DNA of 64,000 bases from Lepas anatifera (lineage: Eukaryota > Arthropoda > Thecostraca > Lepadidae): positions 234,501 through 298,500 of the forward strand of contig JAOTON010001138.1 in the NCBI GenBank assembly GCA_034440635.1, read 5' to 3'. The first letter of the stretch is position 1. The number at the start of each line of letters is the position of its first letter. The position numbers and the translations under genes are program-made. The notes under the pieces are model-generated. The model was not told the DNA's origin. It saw only the letters and a list, made by a program, of their open reading frames with translations, and made no database searches. This document shows positions 54,721-64,000 of the stretch, piece by piece.

Positions 54721-55787
54721 ACGGGGGGGGACAAAGAACGCAATCAAAGGTGGCGTAGCTAGATATGGTCTGCGCTTCGTTACAGAATTACGCTACGGTT
54801 CGGTTTGGTACGGACCAGAACTACGCCACGGAATCACGCTACAGTATTGATTATCGCCTGCCTGCGGTTTTTCGAAATTTCAGCTACAGCTGCGATATAA
54901 AGTACGGATATCGTACCGCGTTAGTCGGGGCTTGGTCATGGCTTCAATCAAAAGAACTGTGCAGTTAAAAAAATACCCGCACCCCTAGTGGAAGATAATA
55001 AGTGATGTTCGGTATTGCGCTTAGTGGTCAGTCTTGCTTTTACCGGACGTGGGAGAGAATGCGGCTCGGACATTTACATATTTTTTGGCAATTTTTAGAT
55101 TATGTTTGATTAATTGGTGAACGGTGTGGGCGTGACGCTTTTTCAGCATTCGAAGGGTGACCCCTTTGGCTACCTGGATATGGAAGTTGGTTTGCATGGG
55201 TGGCCAGGTTACAGGCGTCCCATTTGGGGGTGTATTCCGTTGTTGGCCGGTTATCCACTGACAACTGCAGACCCTGGTTTAACTATTGACTTGCCTGCTC
55301 CAGGTACCCGCGCCGCCCGGCCAAAATTAGGTCTATTAATTATCGATATGATGTTTTTAGATATCCACCACGTAAGAATGCCTTGAAATTGTTTCGGAGG
55401 AGCGCTCCTCGCAGTGCGCAGAAAGTGCCCCCTCCGCCCCCCACCCACGTGGTATATTGTCCTCCTTAGTCTGTCTGGATGCCGCAGTTGTGACATTCTG
55501 TATGTGCAATGTCGCGGTCATACATGTCCAGCTTTCTCCTATTGCAACGCCGTTATCTACCTTTCTGTTATCAACTAACTTCCTCCCTCGGCCATTGGCC
55601 TTTCAGGGGGAGGGGGATGAGTCCTTTCGTCGCGCAGCAAGGGCGACACTCACCTGAAAATTCGGGTTATGCGGCTTGGCCTCAGCAAGGTGAAGCGGCC
55701 CAAAGCATCTACAAAGTGCTGAGTCCCGACTGAAGTTTCGCGCAGTTTTCCCCACGTAACACAGACGCCATGCGCCATGCGCTTTCT
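54721..55787. other. unassigned sequence
   Basis: No gene, RNA or repeat could be supported. Confidence 0.4.
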
Positions 55788-56184
55788 TATTTGATCAGTG
55801 GCGGATCCAGGGGGGGCAAAAAAGGCAATTGCCCCCCCAAACGGAAAAGCTCGGGGCAAAACTATGTTTTTGCCCCCCCAAAGCGATCGACCTTCTTTTT
55901 CCCCGACTCCTTTTTAGCTTGTAAGCAAGATTTTGGTGCTTCAACTCTCAACTTCAAACAGAATTAGTGACGTTCAGTGTAAGTATTGGGGCTTGGATAG
56001 GAAAAAAGTATCTTGAGCCCATATTTTTCACTCCGTGGGTTTTTTTGCTTTTCGTCTCCAGTTCCCAAAATCCTACCGAAAAGACATATTGTAACGCAAT
56101 TTTCCACTGCGTGACGTTTTTTTGCTTTTTGACTTTGGCGTGCCCCTCCCAAACCAACCGGCTAGATCCGCCACTGTATTTGAT
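55788..56184. mobile_element. hAT-type MITE (55796-56176) with exact 8 bp duplication
   Basis: TATTTGAT occurs at 55788-55795 and 56177-56184. The enclosed 381 bp begin CAGTGGCGGATCCAGG and end with the reverse complement of CAGTGGCGGATCTAGC. An 8 bp duplication and CAGTG..CACTG termini are characteristic of the hAT superfamily. It has no transposase, so it is non-autonomous. The interior starts with paired G7/C7 tracts and is otherwise AT-rich. Confidence 0.9.
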
Positions 56185-58479
56185 ATATAGTTTCTGTACT
56201 ACTTCGGTAGTGGTCTCCATATCGCTCTCTCAGATAGTTGTGTTACAAACAACCCCCCCCCTCCACCTCACTCTATCAGTTACGGTCGGGGCGAGCTCCG
56301 TTTTTCTCCGCTCAACATATGCCCGCGTTGACGCTCGAAACTGGAAAGAGCTCAACATCTGTTTTGCCTGTGCTGGAAAACAGCATTGAATAGTGAAAAG
56401 ATAATCGACCTTATCGAGAAACAGTATGGTTAGAATTTCTGAAAAGAACATTCTAAATCAATGGTCACGTGCATGCCTCAGATACTGCCATTTTCACCGA
56501 AAAATGTCCGCTGAATTTATCGCAAGGCACGTGAGCGCGCCTCCACCAATCAGCGGCCTGCGTCCGGCAGCAGCTGCGTGCCCGCGAGGCCTGCAGCTGC
56601 TAACTCTAAGCCGTTACGCGCGTGGCTGTACTGGCTGGCAACACAGCCGGCCGATATGTACGGTGCTAAGGATGACTTTTTGGGGGACACTGGGAGATTG
56701 CCAGTGTGCAATCGCGGAATATTTATTCAAGCTTGAATTGAAATTCTGCGATCGCTTATTTTGCGATTGGTAATGGCTACGAAAGTTTTTCTTCGAAGCA
56801 ATGGAAGGAGTAATAAAACACTGCGAAATCGAAGCCAGGATGAACACGAGGCCGGTGAATGGACCTTTTCATTTTCATTCTCTGTGTGTTTAAATTTCCC
56901 GAGTGTGTTTGCAATTAATTGCCTGGGTGCGCGTGGTAAAATGATAGCGCAAAGCTTTCGCTGAGCGGTCCCGTATGTGTGACTGCGTTGTTCTGTTGAA
57001 TACCGGTCATCTAGAGCATTATCGTATTTTCTCCCGCACGTATTTCAAGTCGAGAATAGCCACATAAACTTTGCGGATCGGCCTGATGATGCTCATGAAA
57101 ATAATGAATACCCACCAATGTTTATGCCACGATTGCCAAACTATTTAACAGACTTGCAACGGAAATTGTGTTGGGTACCTGCTGCGCTATGGCATATGTG
57201 ATCCTGGCAATTCCGGTTAGAAATGATGTTTACAACCCATTGTCTTGGACCGATGCTTCGCCGATGCTTAGACCGATCAGGGACTCCGCAGCTTGGATCG
57301 GACATTGGATAGTTGCCTTTCATCACGCTTGGGGCTTTAGGGCGCACCGACAACGTAGGTCATGTTGCACCCAAAAATGGTTTTTCGCTTGCGTGATCGG
57401 AGCGGACTCACGTGTCCGGTCAAGTATCCGGTCAAATGTCATACGATAAAACAGTCAACTAAACTGGAACCTACCCGCAATTTGTATGTTTCTTATGTCG
57501 AAAGAGGATATGCTCGTATGAAAATAAACTTATTTGATTCCTTTCCTTTGACCGTGCATTGATTTTTACATGCAAGCAGGTGACCATTTTTGGTCCCCAG
57601 GCCCTCCTGTTGGTTCCAGTTTGTCGAATTGATACCCGCTAGGGACCAGTGCCCTTTCAAGCCTGATCAGCCGTATACAGACGTTCAAGTGCCATACAGG
57701 AAGGTTGATTTGTGATTCTTCTGCAGTTAGTAAACACCCTTCTCCGCCAATTCCCAGGAGTAGACCTATTTTGCGATTCTCTCAACTCGAATCGCAACGG
57801 TGTCATTTCCTCTGTCTCATTATTGAAGAGTCTCATGGTGGAAAATGTGTTGAATTTGTTTGCCTTTTTTATTTAATTAATTTCAATGTTAAGATTTTTA
57901 TTTCTTTTGTTTTTCGTAAATGGTGTCCTGTGGACGATTGAACTAGTGAAGTGAAGTGGCATATCCGTTTCTCGTTGGGTAATATTTATTGTGTCCGTTG
58001 TCCAAGACCATTGTGGTCTTTTAACTTAGTGTTTCTTCCTGAAAAGAAACTACAGTGCCTCAAAAGGAAAAAAAACATTCGAATGTCGCAATGTGTTCAT
58101 TTGAGCTCAGAAGCGCAAGTGTGCTTCTGGGGTCCCCAGTGGCATGTTGCAACAGTGGCCGGTCTCTGCGCGTCCTCCTCATCACGGATACTGCCCTAGT
58201 TGTCTGATCAGGAGTTGTAGCCCTTCACAAATGGTGCCATTACTTTCCGAACTCATTAAGTTCTCGTGCTGTGTTAGATGGGCTCGGCACGCTTACGGAG
58301 AAATTCGTGTCCGCTGGACAAGTAATTATCTGGGGTTGAGCTGTGCAGTTTCAGTTGGGAGATCGCAACCGTCTCTGCACTGGAATGGCCACAGGCCGAG
58401 GAGCGAGGGGGTCCGCGGACCTCCCCCCACACACACTCGGGCTGGTCTTAAGCATTGGAAAGGATTATCTGCTCAGGAG
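56185..58479. other. unassigned sequence
   Basis: Short open frames only. No repeat or gene is supported. Confidence 0.4.
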
Positions 58480-59135
58480 ATCCCCGCGAGTTAGTTTCGG
58501 GAGCCTCCCAGAGCTCATCGCCCCCCCCCTAGTGTTGGTCTCATGGCCCTCAAGAGTCAATCCCAGAGGCTTCCTAGAGACAGTCAGGGGGTCACTCGAG
58601 AGTTCGCCTTAGGGGCCCCTAAGTGCTGCTCTGGGGTCCTGAGAGTCATTCTCGAGGATGCCCCTCCCCCCGAGTGTTGGTTTCAGGCCCTCCCCCGCGA
58701 GTCAGTCTCAGGGTGCCCCGAGTTCAATGTAAGGGGCTCCGAGAGTCAGTCTCAGAGGCCCTTAGAAGATAGCCTCAGGGGACCACCCAACAGTTAGCCT
58801 TAGCGCCCCTGAGTACTATTCGGGGGTACAGAAAGTTAGTTTCAGCTCCACCCCTCCCCTGGAAGTCAGTCGGAGTGGTGCCCACCATTGTTTTTCTCAG
58901 GAGCCCCGAGAGCCGGGCTCATAGGGTCCTGGGAGTCAGTTTCAGGGGCCCGAGACTGGTACTCGGGGGCCCCTAAGGCTAACGCTTGGATGGTCCCCTG
59001 AGACTGACTGTCAGGGGCCTCGGAGAGTCCCGGAGAGTCGAAATAGGGCTCATATATAGGATAAAGGTTTTGAAATAGGTATGTCTCGGGGGCCCGAGAG
59101 TTAGTCTCAGAGGGTACTCCTGAGTGTTAGTCTCA
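58480..59135. repeat. old, degenerate tandem repeat (GAGAGTCAGTCTCAGGGGCC-like)
   Basis: Words such as GAGTCAGTCTCAG, GAGAGTTAG and GGGGCCC recur irregularly every 25-45 bases, indicating a decayed minisatellite. Confidence 0.6.
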
Positions 59136-60844
59136 AAATTGTATTTACGTAGCCAGATCAGCTCTTGCAACACTGGAACGTATTCGGCAGGATTTCTCTG
59201 TCATCTGCCGCGAGCTATACTGAAACGAGAACCAAATGTCCGCTGGTGTGTACCACCTACATATTATAGCAATATTGGAGGTAACTGGACTGGATGGTCG
59301 GTGCCTGGTATTGTTTGTAGCATATTGCGGCTCTGAAGTGGTGCTGGCTGCCGGATATATCCCACTGCTGGCCGCTCGTGTTGGCCAATCACCGGCTGAG
59401 GTCTAACCTCCAGATATGTGGCAACCATGTTTTGATATCTGCATTTCCAGCAAGCGCCTCGAGTGGGAAAACATGCTTTTGCAGCTGGATGACAACATTT
59501 CAGTCTCATCATGTGCGGGTTTTATCAAGGTCAAACTTATTTCTCCTGTGCACTCAAAACACATACGGCGTGTCGGCATGTGCTGACCCAGGGGGCATGG
59601 GCCGCGTGCCCCCTCCCCCTCGCAACCAGCCCAGACGCCTTCTGAATTCGCATCTTTGCCATTCAGAAACGTCACTTTCCACCCCCCTTTCACAGAATGA
59701 GAGTACCGGCTCCCCAACGGTAAGATTTGGCGCCCTTCCTATAGTAGCGGAACGTTTAAGTGTTTACTTACAAAATTAGACTATCGGTAGGGGGTCGATC
59801 AGGATGTCTGGAACCAGTTTAATTAATTTACTCTGACGCCGATCTCAGAAGCTGTCATTGCAACAAATCGGCCGGGGTATGTTTCAAAAAGAGGAAAGTG
59901 TCTGGTCTGGTTCTATATAATTTTTGGGGTCTCTATTCAGAACCTATCAACCTCTAAATACTATGTAGTAGATTGCTATAAAACATCGCAAGTGAACGTG
60001 AGCAAAGTGTTGTTGTGGAAGCGCATGTTCAACTCCCATCCGGGAAAGTGCATCCTTATTTCCAGACCTTTGTGTTCTGCAAACACTTGGGGAAAGTTGA
60101 ACGCCTCGTCTGTAGCAAAAGGACGTTCCGGGTCGATTAGCAATTTACCTGACATCTAAGGAGTCTTGCATAGGCATTGTAGACCGCTAAAAGCGCTAAT
60201 TAAAATGCGGTATCGTGAATGAGGCCCACGATTAGCCATCAAGCGGACGAGGTAGTAGTTACAGCCGTTATCCATCACCATCAGCTGGCCAGCCCTGTCA
60301 GTTAGTCGATACGGCCAGCATACAAGTGCGATGTCCGACAATAGCATTTTCGTGTCTTAAGCAGAACCCATGACGGGACTGCAACAAGTCGATCAAGTCC
60401 TCACTCGGACACATCTATTGCCAGCCGGTCGGTGTTTTGAGCGTAGTGACCCACGCATCGTTGTTAGTGTGCTAGTTGAATAGGGGGCGCTATCGCAAGG
60501 GAGATCGGTCGCTCGGTTTGTTGGAGCGGCCTCGCTTTTGGCGCTGATGTCGGCGGCAGGTCTGCAGAGCGTCGATGCCGGTGTAGCTGTCCGGAGCGGA
60601 CAGTCGGCCGGACCTCTGGCTGTGCTTGTACAGTCGCACTGTGCCGCCGGCACGTCCGCACCGGTCACCGTTTCTGGTCGCTGCACGTTCTCCGCCTACC
60701 TCCAAGGCGACGAGAATGACCGTCGTAATCGGCGCACGTGACCTTTGTCACAGGTGGCCAGCCCTCGCGCTGACCTTTGGTGGAGATTTAGCGGGCAGAC
60801 GCGGCCACTTTGGCGGCGTGCTGCACTGGCCGCACCCGTCAGAC
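59136..60844. other. unassigned sequence, CpG-rich at the right end
   Basis: 60530-60844 is CpG-rich and abuts the 79 bp array. No gene can be supported. Confidence 0.4.
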
Positions 60845-61487
60845 CGCACCCGGACAGACTGAGGGCAGGGACTGCACGGTCTGTCCGGGATGACCCGCAC
60901 CTCCTGCTCTGCTGGGGCCGGGCCGCACCCGGACAGACTGAGGGCAGGGACTGCACGGTCTGTCCGGGATGACCCGCACCTCCTGCTCTGCTGGGGCCGG
61001 GCCGCACCCGGACAGACTGAGGGCAGGGACTGCACGGTCTGTCCGGGAGGACTCGCACCTCCTGCTCTGCTGGGGCCGGACCGCACCCAGACAGACTGAG
61101 GGCAGGGACAGAGTGGGGGCAGGGACTGCACGGTCTGTCTGGGAGGACTCGCACCTCCTGCTCTGCTGGGGCCGGGCCGCACCCGGACAGACTGAGGGCA
61201 GGGACTGCACGGTCTGTCCGGGAGGACTCGCACCTCCTGCTCTGCTGGGGCCGGGCCGCACCCGGACAGACTGAGGGCAGGGACAGAGTGGGGGCAGGGA
61301 CTGCACGGTCTGTCCGGGAGGACTTGCACCTCCTGCTCTGCTGGGGCCGGGCCGCACCCGAACAGACTGAGGGCAGGGACTGTGCGGTCTGTCCGGGAGG
61401 ACTCGCACCTCCTGCTCTGCTGGGGCCGGGCCGCACCCGGACAGAGTGAAGGCAGGGACTGCACGGTCTGTCTGTTAGGACCCGCAA
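60845..61487. repeat. 79 bp minisatellite, about 8 copies, two with a 17 bp insertion
   Basis: Units begin CGCACCCGGACAGACTGAGG at 60845, 60924, 61003, 61082, 61178, 61257, 61353 and 61432, giving steps of 79 except 96 after the fourth and sixth copies. Those two copies share the same extra ACAGAGTGGGGGCAGGG, which points to duplication of a two-unit block. Minus-strand open frames of 189-282 codons over the array are by-products. Confidence 0.97.
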
Positions 61488-61595
61488 CAGCGACAACCTC
61501 AGATGGGTTAGAAATAAGCGTGAGTCGGTTTTGGGAGAACCAGTCGCCTTCGACTTTTAGGTGTAATGGATTTGGATGAAATTTTAAAGGAGCCA
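61488..61595. other. short unassigned interval
   Basis: Nothing recognised. Confidence 0.4.
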
Positions 61596-61655
61596 TGACA
61601 CCATTATGGGATTTGAACTCAGCTGGTAATTGTGTAACTGTAACTGTACCGAGAA
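61596..61655 (-). mobile_element. tRNA-derived SINE-like fragment with B box, copy 3
   Basis: On the minus strand GAGTTCAAATCCCATAATGG matches the B-box area of the copies at 13889 and 43340 over about 35 bases. Confidence 0.4.
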
Positions 61656-64000
61656 AATGCCTCGTATTTCATTTCTCTCGGGAGCCCACACTTTAATCGA
61701 GCAACGGCGTTCCATGAGTGTGTTATTTAGCGCACGGGTACTAACTCCCCGCCTCATATAGGCTTAGCGACTGTCTGCGGTCGTTCGGCTATGTCGGGAA
61801 CAATGGCGGGCCCGGATTCCGGTCCAAACACACGCTGCTGCACCTCAAATGTCGTGATCCGGGACACATGAAAATGCAATCCGTGATTTTTCCAGTTCGC
61901 TCGCATGTTATGTTATTTCAGTTGGAATCCCAAAGTAATTTGTCATATTCCCGTTAAAGTTGGTTTTGGCATGCTTGAAGTTGATAGAATTCCAAAGTCC
62001 AGGAATGAGGAATATGATTAAAGACCGATGGATTATTTTGGTAGATCTTCTCTCCTTTGGCTCAAGTTATATCAAGTCACTTTGGACCGCATACCAACAC
62101 TCCATGAAGTTTGAGCGCGAAACACTATCAACACAGATGCCGTTATTTGGCCTCAGCTGTTGGTGCTCTGTTAAGCTCCAAAGTGACTCACAGTGAGTGA
62201 CGTATAAACGCTGTATATAATAAGTTTCGGGAACATTGTTGTAATTCTGGCGTCGTTGCATCAGCCAGGCCGTTCCAATCTTGGTGTCTGGCCTACACAG
62301 TGTCTGTACTGCAAGCCGTGTCGCTTCGCTCCTGCAACATATTGCGGCGCCGTCCCCGAATTGCCCAGGTGTTCTCCGAGGTGTCATGCATTGCATTATT
62401 CAGCCGCCGGCTTCACCTGTTGGCCGGTATTGCGGCTCTTGGAAGGAGCGGCTCAGCCGGACCGCGTAGCTGGTACGCTGCTCTCCAGCTGGTACACTGC
62501 TCTCCAGCTGGTGCCGGTCTCAAGGAGCGTCGTTAGCGGAAAATGAAAGCGATCGACGCGCGCCATCCGCCGTGAGCGGCCATGTCTGTCGGTGCATACA
62601 GTCGTGAGCTGTGCCGGTCCTGCCGACTGGGGCGTCGCACATTCCCGCGGGGCTTCTGGAACATCTGCTCCCGCCAGCTCATTTGTTGCGACGTGAGCCG
62701 ACTGTGCCGGCAGACGGCGGTGTGCGCCAGTGGCGGACAGCGCTGCTCGTTAACGGGAAGGCAGTGTACTGTCAAATAACGCGGGGCTGGTATTGACTTG
62801 TCCGTGACCGCGGTGGCAGCTGACCGTCGCTGTAGCTGCGTACTCTCTCGGCAGAAATGTACAGCAGACGAAATGCATTCTCGAATAAGTGCAACCACGC
62901 AGCATGCTTATCTACTCATGGCCAGGCTCGTCCTTGAGCTTCATTTATTTCTTAATAGGTGTTCTGAGCATAGCTTCTTTGCCCACTTACAAATGCTAAG
63001 CCGGGGCACCATTTCATAAAAGGTGTAATTTATGCTAGTGGCACAAAGGTAGCATAATACGGTGTAGAAAGTGAATAATACAGTAACATCTTATTTCATG
63101 AAAATGCAGGATAAAATACAACGATTTGCAAAGCTACGCTGCGCTGGAATACAGCCTAGAATACTCACAATCCTATTTCATAAACGAGGAAAGCTTTGAG
63201 CAAACAAATAAGTAACTGGTAAACTACACACCATAAGCAGCACAATTTTTATCAGTCAGTGATACAAAGCATGAATAATTATAAACGTTCCCAAAAGTTT
63301 TGACGCTCAGGTAAAAAAAACAGCGTGAAAAGTTGAAGTAACAGCTTAAAAAGTTCATGGGAAGATAAATAAGTCATGGAATGAAATTGCATCCATTGGG
63401 TATTTTTTACAATTTATGAATTTAAACAATTATCGAGTAAAATTTAAAAATGACATGAATCCGATATATTTTGGCAATGTAATTTTCCTTTGAATTAAGC
63501 ATGATTCACGCTGAATTCCATTTCTTGGCCGTTTTCGTGCCAAAGTAACGTTTTTTACGGAACATGATTCTGGATTCGGTGTGACTTTGTAGATGAGTGG
63601 TGTAAAATACGTCGCGTTACCACGTTTTCTTATGAAACAGTGCCGTCACTCATTTCTCTCATTACACTAGCAAAGGGCCTGTTGATTAAACCAGTAAAGC
63701 TATGGGTCGAAGCAGGGGGTACAAATTGCTCCCTTTTCTTTTTGCCTATGACTATGGAAGTAGTAGTGGATCGTTTGAAGAATAAGTGGAAATTGCGGTC
63801 GGTTGCGGATTCTACCAGTGCGAAGCCTGCAGTCTAAGCCCTCTGACCCCAGGTCAAACGCTGATGGTAGTTATAGCTTGCCTGGGGGTGAAGTGAGGGA
63901 CCTCATACTAACTTTTCTTAGCCCATTATGGAAGCATGTTACCAAACAACGGCGAAATCCTGTCGCGTACTGATTTGAGGGATGTTGCGGCTTTTTTCTG
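61656..64000. other. unassigned sequence
   Basis: 62330-62860 is CpG-rich. The last kilobase is AT-rich. No gene, RNA or repeat unit could be supported. Confidence 0.4.

Noticed and set aside
60696..61596. Pro/Ser/Arg-rich minus-strand frames
   Set aside because: They follow the 79 bp array, and their frames change with it.

Overview
The window looks like nuclear DNA from an animal, most likely an invertebrate. It has no bacterial-style gene packing or operons, it is not depleted in CpG, and it carries many tandem arrays, tRNA-derived repeat fragments, hAT-type MITEs and a Penelope-like retroelement. Candidate splice sites are present (ATG|GTAAGT near 11.68 kb, AAG|GTGAGC near 30.34 kb). No complete cellular protein-coding gene can be assembled from the sequence alone. 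The phylum cannot be fixed; an arthropod is plausible but unproven.

The best-supported feature is a nearly intact Penelope-like element (PLE) at 36408-40377, bracketed by a 12-14 bp target-site duplication. Its left end is an inverted terminal copy joined to a direct copy, giving a hairpin with arms of about 369 bp. Then come a reverse transcriptase region with an intact YVDD box, a Gln/Glu-rich linker built of short repeats, a GIY-YIG endonuclease region and a right-hand direct terminal copy. The two direct copies differ at about 3 of 404 positions, so insertion looks recent, yet the coding region carries at least five frameshifts and one in-frame stop.

Other mobile DNA: a two-copy, roughly 945 bp repeat (776-1720 and 25366-26311) dense in AGGTCA nuclear-receptor half-sites; a related perfect hairpin near 29.13 kb; a hAT MITE with an exact 8 bp duplication (55796-56176) and two smaller relatives; a probable 3' end of a LINE (4833-5185, minus); tRNA-derived SINE fragments; and a dispersed repeat with a hammerhead-ribozyme-like core (7158-7236 minus, 34669-34758 plus, perhaps 20386-20447 minus).

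The window is also unusually rich in minisatellites: about fifteen arrays with unit lengths from 2 to 96 bp cover roughly 9 kb, or 14 per cent. Most of the long open frames here are by-products of these arrays. Several GC-rich arrays sit beside CpG-rich stretches that could be promoters, notably at 11.3-12.1/12.8 kb, 30.1/30.5 kb, 44.7-46.6 kb and 60.5/60.8 kb. Two candidate first exons lie in such stretches. The remaining intervals are AT-rich to mixed sequence in which nothing else can be supported.
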